27,972 nt of DNA, from contig BOAV01000026.1 of the NCBI GenBank assembly GCA_026002045.1, forward strand, positions 1-27,972. Reading direction: 5' to 3'. The translations under genes and the position numbers were made by a program. Position 1 is the stretch's first letter. The number at the start of each line of letters is the position of its first letter. Of this stretch, positions 1-6,475 are shown piece by piece. Source of the stretch: Spirochaetia bacterium. Lineage in GTDB: Bacteria > Spirochaetota > Spirochaetia > Treponematales > Breznakiellaceae. The notes below the pieces were generated by a model. The model was not told the DNA's origin. It did no database searches and worked only from the letters and a program-made list of their open reading frames with translations.

Positions 1-12
1 AAAAACGAGGGT

Positions 13-28
13 GGGGGGGGGGGGGGGG
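13..28. repeat. Homopolymeric G tract (16 G)
   Basis: Sixteen consecutive G residues lie near the left edge of the window, followed at once by an AT-rich stretch that contains TATACT at 35-40. Long G tracts are prone to slipped-strand mispairing and switch genes on and off in several bacteria, including treponemes. Whether this one sits in a promoter or in a reading frame cannot be decided, because what lies to the left is outside the window. The length itself may be uncertain, since long G runs are hard to sequence. Confidence 0.9.
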
Positions 29-295
29 TAACTCTATACTATATAAGGAATTACGTGTTTCTTTCATCTAACTTTTCTTTCCTTCCCCGCACCTTTATTA
101 AGCTTTTGACCCCCGGCAACGGCACATAAGCCGGAACAGAAGTCATACAATACTAGTTAATATATCCCTTATCACTTTTTTTATCAAGCCATTTTATGAA
201 TTTTTTATTTATTTTTTAACTTTTTTGGAGATAAAGGACCCATCCCCCCTGCCACCGCCGCCCTTCGTGGCTTTGTGTCTCCGTGTAAGGCCCTC
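29..295. other. Gene-free, mostly AT-rich stretch
   Basis: I see no gene here. Positions 29-235 are very rich in A and T, with several T runs near 173-228, then the composition turns abruptly GC-rich from about 236. A weak 5-bp hairpin (CCGGC at 113-117, GCCGG at 130-134) is not followed by a T tract and is not a convincing terminator. The GC-rich part near 263-286, read on the minus strand, continues the frame of the broken toxin tail at 296-316 and encodes roughly HGDTKPRR, which looks like decaying coding sequence or a small dispersed repeat. Confidence 0.5.
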
Positions 296-316
296 TCTTC
301 GCTTTCCGCTAAACGA
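296..316 (-). repeat. Remnant copy of a BrnT-like toxin tail
   Basis: These 21 bases match 756-776 inside the intact toxin gene with one mismatch. Read on the minus strand in the same frame they encode RLAESEER, against RLAGSEER in the intact toxin. A stop codon lies a few codons upstream in frame, so only a scrap remains. It suggests that a second toxin copy once stood here or that a local duplication has decayed. Confidence 0.55.
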
Positions 317-334
317 TGGCTTCTCTATTTGACG

Positions 335-523
335 CTATGGCCGTGTGTCCCGCGGCCCCGCAGGGGAGCGTTTCATGGTAGAGGCCCCGGCGTTGTCGGC
401 TGTTGATACAAGACAGGACTGGTCAAACTCTTTCATACGCGCCCCGGTGATTATACCGTCTTTATAAAGGTCAATGGCCGATTCGTGAATAACCTTGGCA
501 GCCGTACTTTTGTATTTTTTCAT
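335..523 (-). pseudogene. Truncated HTH (XRE/HigA-like) antitoxin, N-terminal part
   Basis: The reading frame from the ATG at 523-521 gives 62 residues starting MKKYKSTAAKVIHESAIDLY and containing a KEFDQSCL segment. This start is typical, from memory, of XRE-type antitoxins of roughly 100 residues, in which IHE..., a short linker and FDE.CL precede the DNA-binding helix-turn-helix. Here the similarity stops right after SCL; the remaining 24 residues (ending GPRDTRP) look like random translation. The DNA-binding domain is therefore missing. The ATG overlaps the stop of the upstream small antitoxin gene (TAATG), so it was the third gene of the toxin operon. It is probably a decayed gene rather than a functional short protein. 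Confidence 0.55.
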
Positions 524-741
524 TATTTGGCCGCTACGTGTTCTGGTTCCCCACGCATGGCCCGCGCCCGTTCCTCCATGCTGCCAAAATATACCGGGTG
601 AAACTCCGCAAGCTGCTGAGGCGTAAGCTTCGGGCAATCATCATCATACACTTGGGGGCGTTTCTCCGCTTCCTCAAGCATTGCCAGTTCCTGGGGGGTT
701 AACCCGGTACTAGCCTTCCGGGAATATCTCTCTATTGCCAT
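523..741 (-). CDS. Small putative antitoxin paired with BrnT-like toxin
   Basis: This 72-residue acidic protein starts at an ATG preceded by a good GGAGG Shine-Dalgarno sequence seven bases upstream. It contains a segment YDDDCPKLTPQQLAEF of a kind found in small proteins coded beside toxins. It has no membrane segment or signal peptide. Its start lies inside the end of the BrnT-like toxin gene (32 bases of overlap), and its stop overlaps the next ATG, so the three genes form one leftward transcript. From position and size it should bind and neutralise the toxin and may repress the operon. It does not show the usual BrnA start that I remember, so the partner family is uncertain; antitoxin is an inference from context. 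Confidence 0.55.
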   Translation of the reverse strand: MAIERYSRKASTGLTPQELAMLEEAEKRPQVYDDDCPKLTPQQLAEFHPVYFGSMEERARAMRGEPEHVAAK

Positions 742-1048
742 AATATAACCTCCGTTCTTCGCTTCCCGCTAAACGAACTGAAACAATATGAGGCACGTCC
801 CCGCGCTCCATATACACCACAAAAAGCACTTTACCCGCAAGGCCGATGGTTTGCCAACGGTCCTGTTTAGGGGTGCTATGCTCTGCATCGTGCCGCTCAA
901 GGCGCTGTATGTCATCAAGCACCACCCCGCCCAAGGAGAACGGCAGACTCCGTTCCCGGATGTTTTTCTCGTTCTTTGCAGGGTCCCATGTAACATCCAT
1001 GTTTAAATATACGCATATTTCCCTTTTTTGCAAATATGGCGATGGCAT
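710..1048 (-). CDS. brnT: BrnT family toxin (RelE-like ribonuclease)
   Basis: The core reads MDVTWDPAKNEKNIRERSLP, then a VVLDD segment, DRWQTIGLAGKVLFVVY, a VRLAGSEERRLYYGN tail: the typical order of BrnT toxins (WD..K...N..KHG; G......V.Y; I..R.A...ER). BrnT proteins are RelE-fold ribonucleases that cleave RNA and stop growth, and are held in check by a partner antitoxin. Two starts are possible. The ATG at 1048 has a strong GGAGG four bases upstream and gives 112 residues; the inner ATG at 1000 gives 96 residues, the family's usual size, but lacks a clear ribosome site. I annotate the longer form. The next gene begins inside this one, which suggests coupled expression. Usually the toxin gene comes first in brnTA, as here. 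Confidence 0.75.
   Translation of the reverse strand: MPSPYLQKREICVYLNMDVTWDPAKNEKNIRERSLPFSLGGVVLDDIQRLERHDAEHSTPKQDRWQTIGLAGKVLFVVYMERGDVPHIVSVRLAGSEERRLYYGNREIFPEG
756..776 (-). repeat. Intact partner of the 21-bp repeat at 296-316
   Basis: This stretch encodes the RLAGSEE part of the toxin C-terminus. A copy with one mismatch lies about 460 bases further left, beyond the antitoxin genes. Confidence 0.55.
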
Positions 1049-1075
1049 AGTCCCTCCGGACCGTGCCGGCGCCGC

Positions 1076-1106
1076 TTGAATTTTCTTGACTTATCATTCC
1101 TATACA
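1076..1106 (+). promoter_or_regulatory. Possible promoter of the rnf operon
   Basis: TTGAAT at 1076-1081 and TATACA at 1101-1106 are separated by 19 bases, slightly long for a sigma-70 type promoter; TTGACT at 1086-1091 is an alternative upstream box without a good partner. The 101-bp gap between rnfC and the leftward toxin gene must hold promoters for both directions. The assignment is tentative. Confidence 0.3.
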
Positions 1107-1149
1107 GATTAAACTTGTTCCCATAATTGAAACAAAAGAGAGGCCACCC

Positions 1150-2556
1150 ATGGCGGTGAGTACATTTAAGCGGGGCTTGAAGCTTCCCACCCGGAAGCAT
1201 GCCACCGAAGGGAAACCGGTGGAGCTGTGCCCGGCCCCCAAACAGGTCGTGATTCCCGTGAACCAGCACTTCGGTGCGCCGAACAAATGCTTGGTCAGCG
1301 TGGGGGACAGGGTGCGGCGGGGTCAGAAGATAGCCGAAGGGGCCAACCCCGGCCTCCTGACCGTGCCGGTTCACGCTTCGATCACCGGAATCGTCAAAAA
1401 GATTGAGCCCCGGACCCAATCCAACAACAGCGAGGGCCTCTGCGTGATCATTGAGGCGGAGGCGGGGGACGCTACCAGCGACACCCTTGAGACCGAATAC
1501 ATGCCGCCCCTGGACCCCTATACCTGTTCCAAAGAGGACGCCCTTACCCGCATCCGGGAAGCAGGGCTGGTGGGCATGGGGGGCGCGGGTTTCCCCTCCC
1601 ACGTAAAACTGTCGCCCCCGCCCAATAAGCCCATAGACATCATCATTGCCGACGGGGCCGAGTGCGAGCCCTACCTGACCACCGACGAAGCGATTATGAC
1701 CGAAAAACCCCATCTTTTAATCCAGGGCCTTGCCATTGTGATGAAGATCACCGGGGTGAAAAAGGCGATCATCGGCATGGAGGATAATAAAGAAAAACTG
1801 ATTCCCCTGATGGAGCAGGAAATCCGCCTGAACCCGCACGCCGGGGACATTTCGATAGGGCTCTGCCGTACCCGCTACCCCCAGGGGGGCGAAAAGATGC
1901 TGATCACCGCCCTGACCGGCCGGGAAGTGCCCAGCGGGGGGCTCCCCATGGATGCGGGGTGCATCGTGCAGAACGTGGGAACCCTCATCGCCATTGCCGA
2001 AGCCTTTACCCTGGGCAAGCCCCTGATCGACCGGGATTTGACCGTGAGCGGCGGGGCCTGCAAAACCCCGAAAAACATCCGCGCCCCTATCGGCGCATTA
2101 TTGACGGACCTGCCCCCGGCTTTCATGTCCATTGATACGGAACATTTGGGCAAAATCCTCTACGGCGGCCCCATGATGGGAAACGCCGTTCCCTCCCTCG
2201 AAGTGCCGATCCAAAAAAACACCAGCGGCATCATTCTGATGACCCGTGAAGAAACCCTGGCGGACCCGGAAAGTCCCTGCATCCGCTGCGGCCGCTGTAT
2301 CCGCAACTGCCCCTGCCGGCTTTCCCCGGTGATCATGAACAACAGCCTGGAATCAGGCGACCTGGACTACGCCGTCACTGCGGGGCTCCTGGACTGCATT
2401 GAATGCGGCAGTTGTACCTTCGTATGCCCCGCACGGATCAAGCTGGTTCAGCGTTTCCGTGTCGGAAAAGGGCGGCTCCGGGCGAAACAGGCTGCGGCCC
2501 AGGCTGCGGCAAAGGCTGCGCAAGCGGCAAATGCAACGCTGACGGCAAAGGTTTAA
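1150..2556 (+). CDS. rnfC: Rnf complex subunit C (NADH-binding, Fe-S)
   Basis: RnfC is the peripheral subunit that exchanges electrons with NAD and carries two [4Fe-4S] clusters in the ion-translocating ferredoxin:NAD oxidoreductase. The 468-residue protein has the N-terminal RnfC barrel-like domain, the glycine-rich nucleotide-binding stretch GLVGMGGAGFPSH near residues 139-151, the following SLBB-type region, and two ferredoxin-like motifs: C377-x2-C380-x2-C383-x3-C387 and C416-x2-C419-x2-C422-x3-C426. An alanine- and lysine-rich tail follows the second cluster. The ATG is preceded by GAGAGG. It is the first gene of rnfCDGEAB, in the same order as in clostridia; rnfD follows after 13 bases. 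Confidence 0.97.
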   Translation: MAVSTFKRGLKLPTRKHATEGKPVELCPAPKQVVIPVNQHFGAPNKCLVSVGDRVRRGQKIAEGANPGLLTVPVHASITGIVKKIEPRTQSNNSEGLCVIIEAEAGDATSDTLETEYMPPLDPYTCSKEDALTRIREAGLVGMGGAGFPSHVKLSPPPNKPIDIIIADGAECEPYLTTDEAIMTEKPHLLIQGLAIVMKITGVKKAIIGMEDNKEKLIPLMEQEIRLNPHAGDISIGLCRTRYPQGGEKMLITALTGREVPSGGLPMDAGCIVQNVGTLIAIAEAFTLGKPLIDRDLTVSGGACKTPKNIRAPIGALLTDLPPAFMSIDTEHLGKILYGGPMMGNAVPSLEVPIQKNTSGIILMTREETLADPESPCIRCGRCIRNCPCRLSPVIMNNSLESGDLDYAVTAGLLDCIECGSCTFVCPARIKLVQRFRVGKGRLRAKQAAAQAAAKAAQAANATLTAKV

Positions 2557-2569
2557 GGAGTATTACATA

Positions 2570-3679
2570 ATGGCACAAAACGAAGAAACATCTGCGGCGA
2601 CCCCCGCCGCAAGTACCCGAAAAACCGAAGTTCCCCTGCTCCTTGCTTCATCGCCCCATATCGGCTCCCCGGTTGTCACCCGGGTCCTGATGCGCAATGT
2701 GCTGATCGCCCTGGCGCCGGTGACGATCTTCGGGATTGTCCTTTTTGGACTGCCCGCCCTGCTCACCGTGCTGGTGTCGGTGGTTTCGGCAATAGCGGGG
2801 GAAAGCCTCTTCCGGCTCATCACCAAACAGGAAATCCGGGTAAAGGATTTTTCGGCCGGGGTCACCGGCCTGCTCCTCGCCCTGGTCCTGCCCCCTTCGA
2901 CTCCGCTCTGGATGACCGCCTTGGGGGCCATCTTCGCCATTATTGTGGCCAAGGAATTTTTCGGGGGCCTTGGGGCCAATGTGTTTAACCCCGCCCTGGT
3001 GGGCCGGGCCTTTATGCTGATGAGCTTCCCCGCCGCTATTACCACCTGGCACCGGCCTCCGGGGAGCTTTGTCACAAGCCTGGCGGACCACCTCAACGTT
3101 TCTTCCATTATAGACGGGGTCAGCGGGGTCACCCCCCTTAACATCATTAAGATGGGCGGTTCCGTGCATGATGTAGGCCGGGATTTCCTGGTCCACGCCG
3201 GTTTGAACGGTTCTGTGGATTACTGGTCCACCATCGCAAACCTGTTTGTCGGGAACCACGCCGGTTGTATCGGTGAATCTTCGACATTCCTGATCCTCGC
3301 CGGGTTTATCTACCTGCTGGCCACCAAAACTATCGACTGGCGTACCCCCCTGGCAATGATTGTCACGGGCTTCCTTGCTTCGCTGGTGTTCAGCGGCTTT
3401 GACCTCCCTTTCAGCCTGTTCAGCATCCTCAGCGGCGGCATCCTTTTCGGCGCGGTCTTTATGGCCACCGATTACGTTTCCACCCCCCTCACCGCCAGGG
3501 GCAAGTTGATTTTCGGCTTCGGCGCGGGACTCATCACCATCCTGATCCGCAATTGGGGCAGCTACCCCGAGGGCGTCATGTACGGCATCCTCATTATGAA
3601 CGGCGTCACCCCCTTCCTGAACCGGCTTCTGCCGAAAAAATACGGCTTCGTGGCGAAGAAAAAGGGGGCGGCCAAATGA
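2570..3679 (+). CDS. rnfD: Rnf complex subunit D (FMN-binding membrane protein)
   Basis: RnfD is an integral membrane subunit that holds a covalently bound FMN and takes part in electron flow and ion transport across the inner membrane. The 369-residue protein has long hydrophobic helices (for example around residues 45-80 and 95-130) and ends with a basic tail. The FMN attachment site of the family, usually SGAT followed by P, reads DGVSGVTPLN here, with the acceptor threonine at about T188 and valine replacing the usual alanine. The start is the ATG at 2570 after AAGGAG. Its stop overlaps the rnfG start (ATGA). Confidence 0.96.
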   Translation: MAQNEETSAATPAASTRKTEVPLLLASSPHIGSPVVTRVLMRNVLIALAPVTIFGIVLFGLPALLTVLVSVVSAIAGESLFRLITKQEIRVKDFSAGVTGLLLALVLPPSTPLWMTALGAIFAIIVAKEFFGGLGANVFNPALVGRAFMLMSFPAAITTWHRPPGSFVTSLADHLNVSSIIDGVSGVTPLNIIKMGGSVHDVGRDFLVHAGLNGSVDYWSTIANLFVGNHAGCIGESSTFLILAGFIYLLATKTIDWRTPLAMIVTGFLASLVFSGFDLPFSLFSILSGGILFGAVFMATDYVSTPLTARGKLIFGFGAGLITILIRNWGSYPEGVMYGILIMNGVTPFLNRLLPKKYGFVAKKKGAAK

Positions 3680-4251
3680 AAGCTATATTAAAACTTGCCC
3701 TGTCCCTCATGGTTTTCGCCACCGTGGCCTGTGTGGGTCTTGCCTTTGTGTATGAGGGAACTAAGGAACAGATCAGCGTGAATCAAAGTGCCAAACTCAA
3801 CAATGCCCTGAAAGAGATTTTTGGTGAGGACACCGACTTTGACGAGATTAAGGATCTTCCTGCGAGCGGTAATGGCGCCGTTACTTTTACTGCGGCCTAT
3901 AGGTTAAAGAAAGGAAATACGGTTACGGGCATCGCACTTACCGCCCAGGATACGGGGTTTAACGATATCCTTGAGGCCCTTGTGGGCATCGGCTCCGATG
4001 GGAAAATTGTGGGGGTGCGGGTCCTTAAAGACACCGATACCCCCGGACTTGGGGCAAAGGCAGTGCTGCCCGCTTTTTACGGACAGTTTGCGGGCATGGC
4101 CGCGGACGGCACTATCAAGGTTACAAAAGACGGAGGCGTGGTGGAAGCGATAACAGCCGCCACCATTACCAGCCGGGCGGTTTCACTTCTGGTAAATACA
4201 GCGGGGGACGCAGGCAGGAAATGGCTTGCCGCAGAGGGGGCTCTGAAATGA
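3676..4251 (+). CDS. rnfG: Rnf complex subunit G (covalent FMN)
   Basis: RnfG is anchored by one N-terminal helix and exposes a domain that carries a covalently bound FMN on the outer face of the membrane. The start is the ATG at 3676, which overlaps the rnfD stop; the frame is open upstream but without similarity. The 191-residue protein has a hydrophobic N-terminus (LALSLMVFATVACVGLAF), an FMN-binding fold with the segment DTPGLGAKA, and the attachment region ITAATITSRAV. The usual motif is S/T-G-A-T-x-T/S; here the glycine is alanine (T160-A-A-T163-I-T165), with T163 the expected FMN acceptor. Attachment would need an ApbE-type flavin transferase, not coded in the window. Confidence 0.94.
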   Translation: MKAILKLALSLMVFATVACVGLAFVYEGTKEQISVNQSAKLNNALKEIFGEDTDFDEIKDLPASGNGAVTFTAAYRLKKGNTVTGIALTAQDTGFNDILEALVGIGSDGKIVGVRVLKDTDTPGLGAKAVLPAFYGQFAGMAADGTIKVTKDGGVVEAITAATITSRAVSLLVNTAGDAGRKWLAAEGALK

Positions 4252-4877
4252 AATTCTGGAAAATATTTTCCAACGGCCTTATAAATGAGAACCCCCTTTT
4301 GGTTCTCATGATTGGCCTCTGTTCTTCATTGGCGGTTACTACCAGTGTTGCCAACGGTATCGGCATGGGGCTGTCCATGACCTTTGTGCTTCTTATGTCG
4401 GAAATCGTTATTTCCCTTTTCAGAAAATTAATTCCTTCATCGGTGCGTATTCCGATTTTCATCATTGTAATCGCGGCCTTTACCACTATCATTGACTACG
4501 TGCTCCAGGCGTATTTCCCCGATCTGTCGGCGAGCATGGGGCTTTTTATTCCCCTCATCGTGGTAAATTGTATCATCATGGGGCGGGTCGAAGCCTTTGC
4601 TTCCCAGCAGCCCATCATCAATGTTATCCCCGATGCTTTGGGCATGGGGCTGGGTTACACTTGGGTGTTGGCGGCAATTTCCCTGGTGCGGGAACTTTTG
4701 GGAAACGGCTCCATACTGGGTTTCAATGTGCTGGGCTCAGGCTATACGCCCATATTGTTTTTCGCCCTGCCCCCCGGCGGCTTTCTGGTCTTTGCCCTCT
4801 TTATCAGCCTGGGGCTTTTTCTAAAATCGCGGGTTAGCAGTAATACTGTTAACCGTGATAAAGCGGGGTGCTGCTGA
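4248..4877 (+). CDS. rnfE: Rnf complex subunit E (membrane)
   Basis: RnfE is a six-helix membrane subunit of the Rnf complex, paired with RnfA in opposite orientation. The start is the ATG at 4248 in an ATGA overlap with rnfG, giving 209 residues. The two cysteines known in the RnfA/RnfE and NqrD/NqrE families to hold a membrane-embedded iron-sulphur cluster are present: C25 in GLCSSLAVTT and C108 in VVNCIIMGRVEAFA. The whole chain is hydrophobic except for the polar C-terminus. Its TGA overlaps the ATG of rnfA. Confidence 0.96.
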   Translation: MKFWKIFSNGLINENPLLVLMIGLCSSLAVTTSVANGIGMGLSMTFVLLMSEIVISLFRKLIPSSVRIPIFIIVIAAFTTIIDYVLQAYFPDLSASMGLFIPLIVVNCIIMGRVEAFASQQPIINVIPDALGMGLGYTWVLAAISLVRELLGNGSILGFNVLGSGYTPILFFALPPGGFLVFALFISLGLFLKSRVSSNTVNRDKAGCC

Positions 4878-5452
4878 TGAACCTCTTTAGTATTTTTATC
4901 AAGGCCTTTCTTATCGACAATATTGTCTTTATGAGTTTCCTCGCCCTCTGCCCTTTCATCGGCATGAGCACCGATGAGGATAAATCAATGGGGATGGGCC
5001 TTGCGGTTACCTTTGTTACGGTCCTTGCGACCTGCGTTACCTATCCCATTTACTGGTTTATTCTTGAGCCGCTGGGGCTCAAGTTTTTGCAGACCCTGGC
5101 TTTTATTCTGGTCATAGCCGCATTGGTGCAGCTGGTGGAATTCTACCTTAAAAAAAGCGCCCCGGCCCTCTACGGCTCCATGGGAATTTACCTGGCCCTC
5201 ATCACCACCAACTGCGCCATACTCTATGTAACCCTGAATAACATCTCCAAGGAATTTGGGTTTATTGAATCCCTGGTATATGCGGTGGGCGTGGCCCTTG
5301 GGTTTCTCCTGGCCCTGCTCCTCCTCGCGGGGATACGGCGCCGGATAAAAACTAGCCCCATTCCGGCTTTTTTGAAGGGTACGCCGATACTGTTTATCTG
5401 CGCATGCCTCCTTTCCATGGCCTTTATGGGCTTTAGCGGTTTGGTTAAATAA
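4877..5452 (+). CDS. rnfA: Rnf complex subunit A (membrane)
   Basis: RnfA is the partner of RnfE in the membrane core. I chose the ATG at 4877 (TGATG overlap with rnfE), giving 191 residues, the family's usual size; a GTG nine bases upstream is in frame but would add only three residues. The cluster-binding cysteines are C25 in ALCPFIGMS and C113 in TTNCAILYVTLNN, matching the same positions in RnfE and reflecting the internal relationship between the two proteins. Six membrane helices are readable. rnfB follows after nine bases. Confidence 0.96.
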   Translation: MNLFSIFIKAFLIDNIVFMSFLALCPFIGMSTDEDKSMGMGLAVTFVTVLATCVTYPIYWFILEPLGLKFLQTLAFILVIAALVQLVEFYLKKSAPALYGSMGIYLALITTNCAILYVTLNNISKEFGFIESLVYAVGVALGFLLALLLLAGIRRRIKTSPIPAFLKGTPILFICACLLSMAFMGFSGLVK

Positions 5453-5461
5453 GGATTTTAT

Positions 5462-6271
5462 ATGAATATCGTACTTATAACTGCCATTTTTGCGGCTGTG
5501 TTGGCTTTTATACTCGGCGCGGCCCTGGGCTTTTTCAAGAAGGTCTTTGCCGTTCCGGAGGACCCCCTCGCCGGCCAACTGCGGGAATGTCTCCCCGGTG
5601 CGAACTGCGGGGCCTGCGGGTTCCCCGGCTGTGACGCCTACGCCGCCGCGATTGCCAGCGGCAACGCGGGGATCACCAGCTGTTCAGTGGGCGGCGCTGC
5701 GACCGCGGAAAAACTTTCCGCCATCATGGGGGTCAGCGGTTCCGTGATTCCGGTAATGGCGGTGCTGGCCTGTCAGGGTTCATCGCTGCATGCCCCCAAA
5801 AAAGGCAACTACACGGGCCTGCAAACCTGCCGGGGGGCAAAGCTCTCTTCCGGCGGCACCAAACTCTGCTCCTGGGGCTGCCTGGGTTTTGGCGACTGCA
5901 CATTGGTCTGCCAGTTCGGTGCGCTTAAGCTGGGTGAAAACGGGCTCCCCAAGGTTGATTACAGTAAATGTACGGGCTGTAAACTCTGCATCGCCGAATG
6001 TCCCCAGATGCTCCTGCGGGAAGTGCCCCGGGACCGTCACGGGGCCATGGTGCTCTGCTCCAACCGCAACCCCATCAAACCCATGGTGAGCAAGACCTGC
6101 CGGATTGCCTGCATTAAATGCGGGCTCTGCGTCAAAAACTGCCCCGAGCAGTGCATTACCATGGAAAACAACATCCCTGTGGTGGATTACAGTAAGTGTA
6201 CGTCCTGCGGAACTTGCACGGAGAAATGTCCCACCAAGGTGTTCAAGATTGTGGAGCGGGATGTGGTGTAA
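5462..6271 (+). CDS. rnfB: Rnf complex subunit B (ferredoxin-side Fe-S protein)
   Basis: RnfB accepts electrons from reduced ferredoxin and passes them into the complex. The 269-residue protein has one N-terminal membrane helix (residues 4-26), the Fe-S domain with C49-x2-C52-x4-C57 in GANCGACGFPGC plus C74, and a cysteine-rich C-terminal half with ferredoxin-like motifs at C136-C150, C170-x2-C173-x2-C176-x3-C180, C217-x2-C220-x2-C223-x3-C227 and C246-x2-C249-x2-C252-x3-C256. The extra motifs make it longer than proteobacterial RnfB and similar to the anaerobe type. The start ATG follows AAGGA. It ends the operon; no clear terminator follows. Confidence 0.96.
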   Translation: MNIVLITAIFAAVLAFILGAALGFFKKVFAVPEDPLAGQLRECLPGANCGACGFPGCDAYAAAIASGNAGITSCSVGGAATAEKLSAIMGVSGSVIPVMAVLACQGSSLHAPKKGNYTGLQTCRGAKLSSGGTKLCSWGCLGFGDCTLVCQFGALKLGENGLPKVDYSKCTGCKLCIAECPQMLLREVPRDRHGAMVLCSNRNPIKPMVSKTCRIACIKCGLCVKNCPEQCITMENNIPVVDYSKCTSCGTCTEKCPTKVFKIVERDVV

Positions 6272-6403
6272 TACCCGTCGTTTCTGCCAATCTTTCTGCC
6301 CCTCAACAACTTTTCCATCCCAAGACAGTCAGGAAACATGACCGGCCAAAAACACCCTGTCGGCGCCTTCCAATCAAGCCTCTTATAATGGCATTGCGCA
6401 GGC

Positions 6404-6447
6404 TTGACATGTTCAAAATTATATGATAATCATGAGAAAATGAACAT
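6404..6447 (+). promoter_or_regulatory. Promoter with flanking inverted repeat before licCA
   Basis: A perfect TTGACA (6404-6409) and GATAAT (6425-6430) are 15 bases apart, slightly short for a promoter. Two 7-bp arms in inverted orientation, ATGTTCA at 6409-6415 and TGAACAT at 6441-6447, frame the -10 box; their centres are about 32 bp apart, roughly three helical turns. One arm overlaps the -35 box, which would suit a repressor. A similar half-site palindrome lies upstream of uppP. Confidence 0.4.
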
Positions 6448-6475
6448 TTGATATTGATAAACAGGAGGTTTTAGT

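Noticed and set aside
113..134. Hairpin CCGGC/GCCGG as a terminator
   Set aside because: Only five base pairs with a 12-base loop and no following T tract.
1003..1713. Long minus-strand open frame opposite rnfC (236 codons)
   Set aside because: It is the antisense shadow of a GC-rich gene with clear motifs on the plus strand; its translation has no recognisable domain.
2563..3259. Two long minus-strand open frames opposite rnfD
   Set aside because: They overlap a certain membrane-protein gene and read as low-complexity basic sequence; typical shadows of GC-rich coding DNA.
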